Positions 49,687-58,370 of a stretch of DNA of 64,000 bases are shown piece after piece. Source of the stretch: Salibacterium aidingense DSM 18341 (lineage in GTDB: Bacteria; Bacillota; Bacilli; Bacillales; Marinococcaceae); NCBI RefSeq assembly GCF_000429685.1, contig NZ_AUCI01000012.1:62001-126000 (forward strand), in the 5' to 3' direction. The first letter of the stretch is position 1; the number at the start of each line of letters is the position of its first letter. The translations under genes were made by a program, and so were the position numbers. Under the pieces are notes generated by a model. That model had not been told where the DNA came from. It did not search any database and worked only from the letters and a program-made list of their open reading frames with translations.

Positions 49687-49777
49687 TTACGTTTACGTTT
49701 ATTATTCTATGTTTACTTGTTTTATTTTTATTCTTATATTAAACTGTATGTATTAATGTTATAGGAAGGGGTTAGTC

Positions 49778-50569
49778 ATGGGACATACCATAAGCTTTGG
49801 TTTGCAAAAAGGAGGCGTAGGTAAAACAACCTCTGCAAGTATTACTAGTTACCTTCTAGCTGAATATTATAATTATAAGGTGTTAGCAATTGACTTTGAT
49901 AGCCAAGGCAACATGACTTTATTTTTAACACAACAAAACATCTATGATTTTCATGAATATACCATTCTGGAAGCAATGAAAGAAAAGAATGCTGAAAAAT
50001 ATATTCATAGAATAACGGACAACCTTCACATTATACCTGCTGAGGATTATCTCATTACTATAAATAGATATCTTCATACCACTTATAGAGGTAAAGGTGA
50101 TCCATCTCAATTGCTAAAAGAAATATTAGAACCTATTAAACATGATTATGACTATATTGTTATCGATTTACCACCCAATTTAGGAGACCAAACCATTAAC
50201 GGCCTTACCGCTTCCGATTATACCGTCGTTGTTTTACAAAGCGACCCTTTAAGTTATGATGCATTAGATCGATACATGGATTTCCTTAATGGAGTAAAAG
50301 AACATACTAATCCTGACTTATACTTAGCAGGTATTTTGACCACAATGTTAGATAGCCGCGTAGTATTAGACTCAACAATATTAGATTCTGTTAAGGAAGT
50401 GTATGACGATATTGTTTTTAACAGTATTATTAAAAGACGAAGTAGAATTAAAGAATTTTCAAATACAGGAATCTCCCATTCCACTAAAAACGATCAGGAA
50501 GTTTTAGAACCTTATATTGTTTTTGTAAAAGAACTACTTGATACGATTAATACTACTAATAATTCCTGA
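49778..50569 (+). CDS. parA: ParA/Soj plasmid partition ATPase
   Basis: 263 residues. The deviant Walker A KGGVGKTT (residues about 10-17), DFDSQGNMT, and IVIDLPPNLGDQT are all intact. There is no N-terminal HTH, which marks it as type Ib-like. It forms ATP-dependent gradients on nucleoid DNA to segregate plasmids. GGAAGGGG precedes the ATG. The small gene that follows 16 bp later should be its partner. Confidence 0.92.
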   Translation: MGHTISFGLQKGGVGKTTSASITSYLLAEYYNYKVLAIDFDSQGNMTLFLTQQNIYDFHEYTILEAMKEKNAEKYIHRITDNLHIIPAEDYLITINRYLHTTYRGKGDPSQLLKEILEPIKHDYDYIVIDLPPNLGDQTINGLTASDYTVVVLQSDPLSYDALDRYMDFLNGVKEHTNPDLYLAGILTTMLDSRVVLDSTILDSVKEVYDDIVFNSIIKRRSRIKEFSNTGISHSTKNDQEVLEPYIVFVKELLDTINTTNNS

Positions 50570-50585
50570 GAGGAGGAGCAGCAAA

Positions 50586-51026
50586 TTGTCTTCTAAAAGA
50601 AAAGAAATGGCAGAAAACTTAAGAAATAAAACAGAAGGAGAGCGCAAAGGAAACAAAGCGCATGATGCACTGTGGGAAAGTCATACTGATAATTTTGATG
50701 ATGAAAATACAAACGTAAACACAAGTGAAAATAAAAACGATGTAGCAATAAATAATGATTCCCAAACCCAAAATAATTCATTAGATGAGGAACCAAAAGA
50801 TTTAACACAATTAGCAGATACTATTGTTAAGAAACGACCTAAACAGAAAAAGTTAAAATTTGAAGATACACACACTAAAGATACGTTTTACGTAAAGAAT
50901 GACATTTTAAAGGCAATCAACCGTCTGGCAAATAAACAAAAAGGTGAAAAAACTAGAATAGTTAATGAAGCCCTGTATGATTATATTATTAAAATGAGCA
51001 AAGAATATTATAACGAAGATTCCTAA
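50586..51026 (+). CDS. small centromere-binding partner of ParA (ParB-like, RHH type)
   Basis: 146 residues from a TTG, 9 nt after AGGAGG. An acidic, Asn-rich disordered N-terminus (about 1-85) precedes a C-terminal RHH-like domain: DTFYVKNDILKAINRLANKQKGEKTRIVNEALYDYIIKMSKEYY. Disordered arm plus RHH is the plan of ParG/omega-type proteins paired with type Ib ParA. It is in one operon with parA. Confidence 0.75.
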   Translation: MSSKRKEMAENLRNKTEGERKGNKAHDALWESHTDNFDDENTNVNTSENKNDVAINNDSQTQNNSLDEEPKDLTQLADTIVKKRPKQKKLKFEDTHTKDTFYVKNDILKAINRLANKQKGEKTRIVNEALYDYIIKMSKEYYNEDS

Positions 51027-51093
51027 AGGGGAAGATGAGAAAATATCATTTTATTGATAGCTAAATTTCGTCTTAAGGAGAGGAGAATGTCAA

Positions 51094-51360
51094 ATGCAAG
51101 AGGAACAATCTTTTGTTGTATTAAAAACAGAGTTAGAGGACCGTTCTTTCTTCCGGTTTGATGACATTATTGCCTATGTACCGGCAAGAAGCGCTGTAGA
51201 AGCCCATATAGAAATAAATAAATATTATAAAGATAATGAGGAAGATAAGTCAGAGGGAAGACACTGGGTAGTAAACATGAACGATATTGTTGACTTTACA
51301 GATTCTATTCTTAAGATCAGGGATGGTGCAGAAGTTACTTCTACCTATGTTCAAAATTAA
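51094..51360 (+). CDS. small hypothetical protein in the par operon
   Basis: 88 residues; AAGGAGAGGAG upstream of the ATG. SFVVLKTELEDRSFFRFDDIIAYVPARSAVEAHIEINKYYKDNEEDKSEGRHWVVNMNDIVDF suggests a small alpha/beta domain. It lies 67 bp after the ParB-like gene and ends before a shared terminator. Confidence 0.6.
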   Translation: MQEEQSFVVLKTELEDRSFFRFDDIIAYVPARSAVEAHIEINKYYKDNEEDKSEGRHWVVNMNDIVDFTDSILKIRDGAEVTSTYVQN

Positions 51361-51366
51361 CAAAGA

Positions 51367-51410
51367 AAGGAATTCCACCTCTTCGTATGAGAGATGGAAT
51401 CCTTTTTTTA
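51367..51410. terminator. bidirectional terminator between the par operon and the RecD-like gene
   Basis: AAGGAATTCCA and TGGAATCCTTTTTTT pair with a 17-nt loop; it overlaps the stop codon of the leftward helicase gene. Confidence 0.7.
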
Positions 51411-52553
51411 TGCTGGGAGCACTAATATGAGTTTCTCCTGGGCCCGTGTTATCGCAGTGTACAATAACTTCTTTTGGCTGTCTTTGTTACCCATCGGTTG
51501 ATATTGTACTGCTACCTTTGGCCATTGGGAGCCTTGGGATTTATGGGTAGTAATGGCGTACCCATAATCAAACATATTAAAATACCTGTACTGAGCTGGA
51601 GATACTTTTTTACCAAGAAAAGGGGCTACCAGGGTATCTAATTCGGTGAAAGGTTCTTCCATAAATTCAGGCAAGAAATCAATGTTCAAAGCATTGCTGC
51701 CTTCACTATTCTTTACACACTGAATGTTGCCAATCAGACCGTTAATCAAGGCCATTCCATCGATGTTTTCTTCCCAGTTGTTTTTGGTACATATGATTTT
51801 ATCCTGTACCGCAGGGGAAGGAGACGGAAACCCTAAAAGCTGTCTCATTCTCATATTCAGCTGATGCCTTGTTTTATTATACGAACATAGTACCTGGTCT
51901 GCCCGGAGAAACATCTCAGCTTTTACTCGTGGGTCGTTTTTGGGGAGAACAAAAGCTTCACTGCCTAATGCTCCTCTCGGTAATGGTTTTCCCTGCCTTG
52001 CAAGCATCGATAGATAAATAATGGGGTTGTCTTTAGCCTGGCGGTGAATTTCCGTTAACTGAACATCAGGATGTTCTAACAGACCATTCGTTTCTCCAAT
52101 CGGATCTAATTGTCCATGATCTCCGATAGCCAGAATTGGAATATCAAAAGTTTTTAAATCCTCGAGGATATCTTTGGGAACCATGGAAACCTCATCAATC
52201 ACTAGCAAGTCATAATCAAGAGCATCTTTGTTTTTCTTTTCAAATCGAACTTGGCCATTTATATCTTTCACATCGTAGATCAAACGATGGATCGTGGATG
52301 CCCTGTTCCCGTTTCGAGTTAATTGTAAAGCTGCCTTACCAGTAAAAGCTATATACGTGACTCGGCTTTCTTTAATCCCCAATTCTTCAATCAGAGATCG
52401 AACGACCGTAGTTTTACCAGTACCGGCGTATCCACCAACCGTAAATATTTTTTGGGTATCGGTTTCATTTTTAAACCAATATACTGCTTTACTGATCGCA
52501 TTCTTTTGTGTTTCTGTCAGGGTTATTGAAGACGCTAGCATTGTTGTTGTCAT
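51408..52553 (-). CDS. RecD/Dda-like superfamily 1B DNA helicase
   Basis: 381 residues. Walker A GGYAGTGKTTVVRSLIEE (about 40-57), YDLLVIDEVSMVPKDI (Walker B), FDIPILAIGDHGQLDPIGE (motif III), LTEIHRQ (motif IV) and FDYGYAITTHKSQGSQWPKV with YTAITRAQEKLILV (motifs V and VI) form a complete SF1B set. It is as short as T4 Dda, a 5-to-3 helicase. GAGGAG lies upstream of the ATG. A role in plasmid replication or recombination is likely. Confidence 0.9.
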   Translation of the reverse strand: MTTTMLASSITLTETQKNAISKAVYWFKNETDTQKIFTVGGYAGTGKTTVVRSLIEELGIKESRVTYIAFTGKAALQLTRNGNRASTIHRLIYDVKDINGQVRFEKKNKDALDYDLLVIDEVSMVPKDILEDLKTFDIPILAIGDHGQLDPIGETNGLLEHPDVQLTEIHRQAKDNPIIYLSMLARQGKPLPRGALGSEAFVLPKNDPRVKAEMFLRADQVLCSYNKTRHQLNMRMRQLLGFPSPSPAVQDKIICTKNNWEENIDGMALINGLIGNIQCVKNSEGSNALNIDFLPEFMEEPFTELDTLVAPFLGKKVSPAQYRYFNMFDYGYAITTHKSQGSQWPKVAVQYQPMGNKDSQKKLLYTAITRAQEKLILVLPA

Positions 52554-52588
52554 ACGTCAAATCGCTCCTCTATTCTTCGATTGAATTG

Positions 52589-52617
52589 AAAAAGAAGCGG
52601 TCTCCCGCTCCTTTTTC
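52589..52617 (-). terminator. terminator between the small 49-aa gene and the RecD-like gene
   Basis: On the minus strand AAGGAGCGG-gaga-CCGCTTCTT with TTTCAATT after it. It lies between the stop at 52629 and the helicase start at 52553. Confidence 0.65.
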
Positions 52618-52628
52618 TTCCGTTTCTT

Positions 52629-52778
52629 TTAGTTTGTATTTTTCTCTGGATTTTGGTTGATCGCCATAATTTTTAGTAATTCCCGGGCCTGATCCGGGGT
52701 GAGTTTTTCAACGACACGGTAGGCTTCGTATGGATGTGAAGCCGTTACAAACTTTCGATATGCTTTTGATACGTTCAT
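52629..52778 (-). CDS. small hypothetical protein (49 residues)
   Basis: ATG at 52776-52778 preceded by AAGGAGGGG. The peptide starts MNVSKAYRKFVTASHPYEAY and ends in NPEKNTN, with RVVEKLTPDQARELLKIMA in the middle: two helices, soluble. It lies 15 bp after the stop of the SNF2-like gene in the same direction, clearly in its operon. Confidence 0.6.
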   Translation of the reverse strand: MNVSKAYRKFVTASHPYEAYRVVEKLTPDQARELLKIMAINQNPEKNTN

Positions 52779-52793
52779 TGTTTCCCCTCCTTA

Positions 52794-55700
52794 TTACGCC
52801 ATGGCAAAGAGGGACAATTGTTCCTCTTTGGCAGCTTCTATCAAGGAGTCTTGGGATTCGGGGTTATTCAATTCAACCAGGTGCGTCACCATATCATGAT
52901 TCTCATCATAACGGGGGTTGCCTGGTTGAGTAGAAACCACTTCCCTTTCTGTCTCTACGTTTTCTTCGTCAATGGATTCAAAGAGAGCAAGAATTTCTTC
53001 CAAGTTCTCTTCGGTAATGTCCATTCCTTCTTCGATCCATTCCTTGACAGCCTCGTTCGTATCTATACCGCACAGCTCTTTGGTTTCAGCGGTCAGCTTT
53101 TCAAAGGCCTTCGTGATGGCATCTTTAAATTCATCTTCCTTCACGATTTCTATATTATCGTCGATATCTTTTTGGGCTAAATCTTCCCAGGCCGCTGTCA
53201 GGTCGCTGGAGGCTAATTCTTTGGAAAGATCGTTGGTCAATTGACCGGCTCCAGCATCGGCATATTGCGCCAAACTATCTGAACGTTCAATGCGTCCTTC
53301 CGTAATCATAGCTGATATGCGGCGAGACATAAGCCGTTTAAACTGGCTCATTTGCTGCGTTCCATTATTGACAAGGTAAATTACTTTACATTTTTTTGAA
53401 GCACCAATTCTCCACCCTCGTCGACTTGACTGTCTTAATGTGGAGACTTCATCACACAACTGAAAATAGATAATAGTGTTAAAGTTTACCAAATCTAAAC
53501 CAACTTCTACTAGTTTCATATTGGTGATTATAACTTTGGTTCCCGCTTCTTCTTGTTTTTCCAGCCATTCAAACCGTTTTTCTGTGCTGACGGATTCATC
53601 TAGGATCTGAGCGTCAATGCCTTGTTGTTGCAAGGTATTTTTCACCCGCTGGTTGGTTCGGTAGTCGCCACTCCGTCCGGTGTAATTGTTATAGATTATA
53701 CAGGGCCGGTCCTCGTCAAGCTCCCGCTCTACAAGGCCAATTAACGTCCGCTCTTTTGCCGTTAAATAATCGGCAGGAAAAGACTGAGACTCAACACGAT
53801 CCAACTCTTCAGAATCGCCCTTATTCTTCCAAACAACTTCTACCGGAACAGAAGGTTGGTCCGCGTAATTTAAGGTAGCAGGATGAAATTTAGCCCAGGC
53901 ACCGGTGCCAATTTCATTCTGCATGCGTTGGCATGTTTCATACATCTGTTCATGCAGCACTTTATATTGAACACGGTGCTGGTCATCAAGATCCACAATG
54001 ACCGGTTTTTCTTCCAATTCCACCAGCGGAATGTTTAAGTCCTGTAGTTCCACAAAAACGCACTTATCCAGGAGATGATTGGCCACCAGCTGGGGCGCGA
54101 TACCAGGTTTTTCTTTCACGATCGTTTTGTCTTTATGTCGATTCGTGGTGGAACCAACATTTTTCTCGTCTCCCGTTTTAGTTGTTCGTTCTATAACCCC
54201 ATAACGGGAAGCCCAGGCTTCTTTGGACGTTTTATGGTTAAATCCTGCTTGTATTAATTCTTTGGGAAAAGCTCGCCACAAGGTAGCGAAAATAGATGAG
54301 GATTCGCCGTTTGTCAACGTTCCGGTCAGAAACATTGACTTCCGGCAGCTTTTGAGGATTTTATGGAAGGCCGCTCCTCGTCCGGAGTCCGTAGCCTTCA
54401 TTTGGTGAATTTCATCAAAAATACCCAGGTGAAAATGGGAAGGAAGCATGCGCTGTAGCATTTGAGCAATCATCCAGCGATGAGAACCCTGAACTTCTTT
54501 CCATTTCTTTTGGGCTGGTCTGGCTAACGAACAATCTTTCTTTTCTTCTTTGGAGTAATTCTCCTGGAAGGAACGAAAGCCTTCTTTCCACCGTTTGACA
54601 TACCCCATGGGCAGGCCGTTCGTCCCCAGCGTTCCATTTTCCCGAGCTGTTTGAATTTGCTTTTCTGAAGGCGGCTGTTTTGGTGATTCAACAACATCCA
54701 CCCATTTTGCATAAGCATCTTCTTCTTTCAGTTTTCTTGCTTTGTGTATTTTCTCCGGCGGCGCCTGGAGAATCTTCCCGGTATCTGGAGAGCGCCATAC
54801 CTGCAGGAAACGATCCCACCGTCCGCCAAAAGTGAACTTTTGAGCCGATAACTTCATCCGGTCTGTCGTGACCATAACAAAGTGTATCGTGCCGCGAGGA
54901 GTTTTCCATCCGTTTCGGACAGCGTTAATATACTGTGCAGCATCCTCCGTATTGTGGAGTATGGTGATCAGAAACCGGTCCTTTCGCTTCAAGGCTCGTT
55001 TTCCTTCGACATAGTCGGAAAGATCCTTGGCTTTAATAATTTTGGATTCCTTCTGTCCCAGGATTTCAGGGATTTCAGACTTGGCCCATTTAGGAAGCAC
55101 ATTTGATGGTGCCACAACAAGGGAACGAAGCCCATCTTGGGCCCCACTGTCTTCACGTTCACGAGCTATCGTATAAGCGGTTGTTAAGGAAACCTGGGTT
55201 TTACCGGTCCCCATATCACCCACATTAAATACACTGTTATGCTTTTTAAGAACGTGGTACGAACCCATCACGGCTCTCGCCTGAGCCGGAACACTAATAC
55301 GGGCAGTTTCCCCTACATATCTGAAAAAGGAGCGGCCGTCATACAAGGGCTTAAGGTGATGTTCTACCTTCGAAGCCAAGGTATTGGCATTCCTTCGAAG
55401 ATAATCTTCGGTGGACATATCTTCCTCAAAAGAAGCCTGGACGGATTTTAAAGCATCAGGAACATGATCCCGGCGTACCGGAAGGGTTCCATCAACAATA
55501 GCCGCTTCAATTTTGCCAAGAATCTGGCTTTCTTTCAGTCCTTCCAATTCAATGGCTTTCAGGTTGGTCCAAGGTCCCGATAAAGAGGTCGTGGTAACAT
55601 CGATATCTTTCCAATAGGATTGAAAAATATCCAGGTATGTTTTCATCCACCGCTCCGTTTTCGGTAAACCATACGTATCGGCGATAAAATACCCGGCTAC

Positions 55701-56096
55701 TTTTCGGATATCACCATGTTTGGCGAATATCACCCGATTAGGAAACGCCGGATCCTCTTGGTCCGTTTTAAACCGCTCTGTCAGTTCTTCCTGAAAATCA
55801 GCGGTTACCGCTTCCCGCGGCATCGCAAAACAATGAACCACCTTTCCGTGCTGCATTGTGAATTTTCGATAACTCCGGGTTGGATAATACGTCTCGACCG
55901 TCCCCGTTTCTTCATCTATGATTTCAACATAGGTGACCATGTACAACGATGCGTGAATCGAAGCAATGGACGAGGAATTGCCGGCCATATCTACTCCCAT
56001 TAATATTTTTTCTCCCGAAGGTGCTACCATCGATAATAAAGTTTTGACATAGGCTTCAACTTGCTTGCCCTCATCGGTTACTCGTATTTTTAACAT
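52794..56096 (-). CDS. large SNF2/DEAD-type helicase-like ATPase
   Basis: 1100 residues. Motif I VGDMGTGKTQVS (about 295-306), a DEIH box in LGIFDEIHQMKA, MFLTGTLTNGESSS (motif III), and the second RecA domain with PCIIYNNYTGR, KVIITNMKLVEVGLDLVNFNTIIYFQ and LRQSSRRGWRIGASKKCKVIYLV (motifs V-VI). The first 250 residues and the acidic C-terminal 120 residues are of no known family. The ATG lacks a good ribosome site; an in-frame ATG 32 codons on is possible. Such proteins on plasmids and phages may remodel DNA-protein complexes or serve in defence or replication. Confidence 0.8.
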   Translation of the reverse strand: MLKIRVTDEGKQVEAYVKTLLSMVAPSGEKILMGVDMAGNSSSIASIHASLYMVTYVEIIDEETGTVETYYPTRSYRKFTMQHGKVVHCFAMPREAVTADFQEELTERFKTDQEDPAFPNRVIFAKHGDIRKVAGYFIADTYGLPKTERWMKTYLDIFQSYWKDIDVTTTSLSGPWTNLKAIELEGLKESQILGKIEAAIVDGTLPVRRDHVPDALKSVQASFEEDMSTEDYLRRNANTLASKVEHHLKPLYDGRSFFRYVGETARISVPAQARAVMGSYHVLKKHNSVFNVGDMGTGKTQVSLTTAYTIAREREDSGAQDGLRSLVVAPSNVLPKWAKSEIPEILGQKESKIIKAKDLSDYVEGKRALKRKDRFLITILHNTEDAAQYINAVRNGWKTPRGTIHFVMVTTDRMKLSAQKFTFGGRWDRFLQVWRSPDTGKILQAPPEKIHKARKLKEEDAYAKWVDVVESPKQPPSEKQIQTARENGTLGTNGLPMGYVKRWKEGFRSFQENYSKEEKKDCSLARPAQKKWKEVQGSHRWMIAQMLQRMLPSHFHLGIFDEIHQMKATDSGRGAAFHKILKSCRKSMFLTGTLTNGESSSIFATLWRAFPKELIQAGFNHKTSKEAWASRYGVIERTTKTGDEKNVGSTTNRHKDKTIVKEKPGIAPQLVANHLLDKCVFVELQDLNIPLVELEEKPVIVDLDDQHRVQYKVLHEQMYETCQRMQNEIGTGAWAKFHPATLNYADQPSVPVEVVWKNKGDSEELDRVESQSFPADYLTAKERTLIGLVERELDEDRPCIIYNNYTGRSGDYRTNQRVKNTLQQQGIDAQILDESVSTEKRFEWLEKQEEAGTKVIITNMKLVEVGLDLVNFNTIIYFQLCDEVSTLRQSSRRGWRIGASKKCKVIYLVNNGTQQMSQFKRLMSRRISAMITEGRIERSDSLAQYADAGAGQLTNDLSKELASSDLTAAWEDLAQKDIDDNIEIVKEDEFKDAITKAFEKLTAETKELCGIDTNEAVKEWIEEGMDITEENLEEILALFESIDEENVETEREVVSTQPGNPRYDENHDMVTHLVELNNPESQDSLIEAAKEEQLSLFAMA

Positions 56097-56204
56097 GTGG
56101 TTAGCCCGACATGCGTGCAGGAGGGGGTCCCTCCATGTCTATATCAAGCACACATGAAGGGCCTGTCCCTCCTTTTTCTATTTGTTTTGTGGGCGATGCT
56201 CGTT

Positions 56205-56441
56205 TTAAACGGTCATGCGATGGTGCGGGGTATCTTCAAAGAAGCGGTAGCCGTCCACGGTATTGAAATAATCTTCAATCCGCCGGCAACTGTTCACTTT
56301 CCGAAATACTCCCGCTTTCAGGAGCCTGTTTACATTCACATATTTGATTTCAACAGCCTCCCCGTTCACCATCTTCCAGCACTCCATAATGGTCCATCCC
56401 CGAACCATAGCTTTCGCTTTCACTTCAATTCTTAATTCCAT
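56205..56441 (-). CDS. small hypothetical protein
   Basis: 78 residues, leader TAGGAGGAATCAAAA before the ATG. MELRIEVKAKAMVRGWTIMECWKMVNGEAVEIKYVNVNRLLKAGVF looks like a small beta-rich domain. The end FEDTPHHRMTV is polar. Unknown family. It shares its 5-prime leader with the gene at 58371 and the orphan at 49254. Confidence 0.55.
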   Translation of the reverse strand: MELRIEVKAKAMVRGWTIMECWKMVNGEAVEIKYVNVNRLLKAGVFRKVNSCRRIEDYFNTVDGYRFFEDTPHHRMTV

Positions 56442-56462
56442 TTTTGATTCCTCCTATTTGTC

Positions 56463-56819
56463 TTACACGTTTGAGGTTGTCAGTTCGTATCCCATTTGCA
56501 ACAGCAATTCACGGAAGCATGGAAAATCTCCGTTGTTGCCATAACCCGGACTCTGTGTAGAAATATATGGGTCATTCAGATTGTGGGATTGATACTGCAC
56601 GTACTTTTCTGCTTCCCCTCGAATGAAGAAGAACGCTACATTTTCCCAATACGGAACCTTTTCTTTTCTTCCTGAAGCCTCCGTGTATTTTTTCGTCTGA
56701 ACTACATGGAGTGGCTCTCTTGTCGCAAGATTATCCTCCGCTCCGTCATATTGGGTACGAGCAAAACGCTCCAAAAAGTCGGCCTGTTGATCGGTTAGTT
56801 GAATGGTTAATGCTGTCAT
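56463..56819 (-). CDS. hypothetical protein
   Basis: 118 residues. MTALTIQLTDQQADFLERFARTQYDGAEDNLATREPLHVVQTKKY, WENVAFFFIRGEAEKYVQYQSHNLNDPYIS. Its start overlaps the stop of the next upstream gene (56816) by 4 bases. Unknown family; seems to be a soluble alpha/beta protein of a phage- or plasmid-type operon. Confidence 0.6.
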   Translation of the reverse strand: MTALTIQLTDQQADFLERFARTQYDGAEDNLATREPLHVVQTKKYTEASGRKEKVPYWENVAFFFIRGEAEKYVQYQSHNLNDPYISTQSPGYGNNGDFPCFRELLLQMGYELTTSNV

Positions 56820-57007
56820 TTTATTCGCTCCTCATTTCGTAATTTTTTATAGTCTTCCATTGATTTCTGATCAAAAGAACGCCCCATCCGCAGCAGATGT
56901 TCATGAACATAAGGATAATGTCCCTGCGGATTCCATAAAGTAGCTACCAACTTTCTTATGGGGGATTTGCTCGAGCGCTTCTCAATGCATCTACTTTGTC
57001 GTTTCAT
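56816..57007 (-). CDS. small basic hypothetical protein
   Basis: 63 residues from the ATG at 57005-57007, directly after GGAGAGAGGA; a longer frame to 57025 would start on that site. MKRQSRCIEKRSSKSPIRKLVATLWNPQGHYPYVHEHLLRMGRSFDQKSMEDYKKLRNEERIK is very basic at the N-terminus. Unknown family; lies between the methyltransferase gene and the 118-aa gene in one operon. Confidence 0.55.
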   Translation of the reverse strand: MKRQSRCIEKRSSKSPIRKLVATLWNPQGHYPYVHEHLLRMGRSFDQKSMEDYKKLRNEERIK

Positions 57008-57032
57008 TCCTCTCTCCTTTTTCATTACAGGC

Positions 57033-57935
57033 TTAAGATGCCGCAGAAAATCCCGCGAGATCGCAAGACCATAGCCCCCGTCGTACAGCTATAAATTCCT
57101 CGTGAAGCTGCAGGGTTTGTCTCACTTTCTCCCTCCAATGTTTATTATTGGAGGCCTTTTTCGTGCTGGCCAGCTCGTGATAAATCTGAGAGAGCGTTCC
57201 GCGGCCGCCCAGTGCTTGAACAGCTGCTTGTACTAAGTCCCTCCATGTCACCACGTTTTCGGTCTGCCGGATATCTTGCTCCGTCCGCCGAGCATGAACA
57301 ATTGGGATCATCCATACTTCCGTTTTTCGAAAGATCAGTACATGTTCATGAACGATCGGAATAAAAGCTCCCTGATACGTTTTTAAATCGCTCAGGCAAT
57401 TATGCTGCACTTTGATGAGGTGCTGCTCGAGTTCTCCATAATACGCCATATCCTTGATAATGGAGTAGTAGGTTCCCTCTTGCTTCACATCACCAACGAG
57501 AACAGCATGTCTGCCCCCATTCGTCAACGACGCATAGACTTTCGCGTTCACCACGTTCAACTTTTGAATAAATTCCTTATAACTGCTGCATCGTGATAAA
57601 TCGTCCATATGCGGCGTCCGCCCCCATTCCTCTCCACTATATGGAATAATGTTGTGGTAGGGTGGGTGACTAAAAACAAAGTCACTTCCTGTGGGCATTT
57701 CATCTTTCAACGCATTCCATCCGCCGAAGGTAGGGTTCAAATCCAAATGAACGGAGTTTTGAACATCCAGGTGCCGGGCAACATCCCTTCCGGTACCGCT
57801 CCCGGCAAAAAGCTCAACGAATTTTTTCGGCTGAAAATAGTTCAGTAAGTCCTTGATGAGATGCCCTGTACAATTGCCACGATAACGATGACTGCCCCAG
57901 GGGCCCCGGCTTGGATAAGAAATAATACTTTGCAT
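57033..57935 (-). CDS. DNA methyltransferase with C-terminal HARE-HTH domain
   Basis: 300 residues from the ATG at 57933-57935 after AAAGGAGAG. Motif I ELFAGSG (41-47), VHLDLNP (motif II) and FVFSHPPYHNIIPYS (catalytic motif IV, 88-102, reading HPPY in place of DPPY/NPPY/SPPY). Residues 235-295 (TWRDLVQAAVQALGGRGTLSQIYHELASTKK...EKVRQTLQLHEEFIAVRRGLWS) form a HARE-HTH, a domain linked with modified-base recognition. No cognate nuclease is adjacent. The base methylated is unknown; motif order fits an N4/N6 amino-methyltransferase. Confidence 0.8.
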   Translation of the reverse strand: MQSIISYPSRGPWGSHRYRGNCTGHLIKDLLNYFQPKKFVELFAGSGTGRDVARHLDVQNSVHLDLNPTFGGWNALKDEMPTGSDFVFSHPPYHNIIPYSGEEWGRTPHMDDLSRCSSYKEFIQKLNVVNAKVYASLTNGGRHAVLVGDVKQEGTYYSIIKDMAYYGELEQHLIKVQHNCLSDLKTYQGAFIPIVHEHVLIFRKTEVWMIPIVHARRTEQDIRQTENVVTWRDLVQAAVQALGGRGTLSQIYHELASTKKASNNKHWREKVRQTLQLHEEFIAVRRGLWSCDLAGFSAAS

Positions 57936-58021
57936 TGCTGTCTCTCCTTTTTTTATGAAAAAATCCCCGATGTCTAACACATCGAGGATTCTTTCTTTTT
58001 AGGCTTCCATTTTCTCTACAA

Positions 58022-58288
58022 TTAATAATCAACCATCATACCAATGGGCTCCCAGTCTTCTTGACCGAGTTCTTTCATCGATACGCGTTCATTGTCATGT
58101 TCGACTTTTATATCGACCGTTACCAATCGTGATTCAAAAAATAGAGTGGTCGGCAACTCTTCTTTAATGATAGCTAGAAAATATCTAGCGTGATCATCTT
58201 CCTGATACATTCCTTCCATATGGTACAAGTCGAATTTTACCTTTAATGCCGTCTCCATTTGACGGTTTGTTAGTTTGAACGTTTCCAT
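58022..58288 (-). CDS. small hypothetical protein
   Basis: 88 residues; GAGAGAGG upstream of the ATG. METFKLTNRQMETALKVKFDLYHMEGMYQEDDHARYFLAIIKEELPTTLFFESRLVTVDIKVEHDNE; acidic, soluble. Unknown family; likely in one operon with the 95-aa gene upstream and the methyltransferase downstream. Confidence 0.55.
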   Translation of the reverse strand: METFKLTNRQMETALKVKFDLYHMEGMYQEDDHARYFLAIIKEELPTTLFFESRLVTVDIKVEHDNERVSMKELGQEDWEPIGMMVDY

Positions 58289-58370
58289 TCTATAAACCTC
58301 TCTCTACTCTTAAGTATCGAAACTCTTTCGAAATAATTTTAGTGAACATTTAACAACCAACAAAAGTACC

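Larger units (their letters stand above)
48863..49777. other. long AT-rich intergenic region upstream of parA
   Basis: About 915 bp. It holds a weak reading frame (48996-49199, minus; not accepted), a tiny orphan gene start (49254-49301), a terminator (49328-49363), and from 49430 onward AT-rich DNA with several ACACAAGTGT/ACGTTTACGTTT motifs that may form the partition site. Confidence 0.5.

Noticed and set aside
56097-56204. Terminator or riboswitch between the SNF2-like gene and the 78-aa gene
   Set aside because: GGAGGG/CCCTCC can pair, but the stem is short and no T tract or known aptamer pattern is visible.
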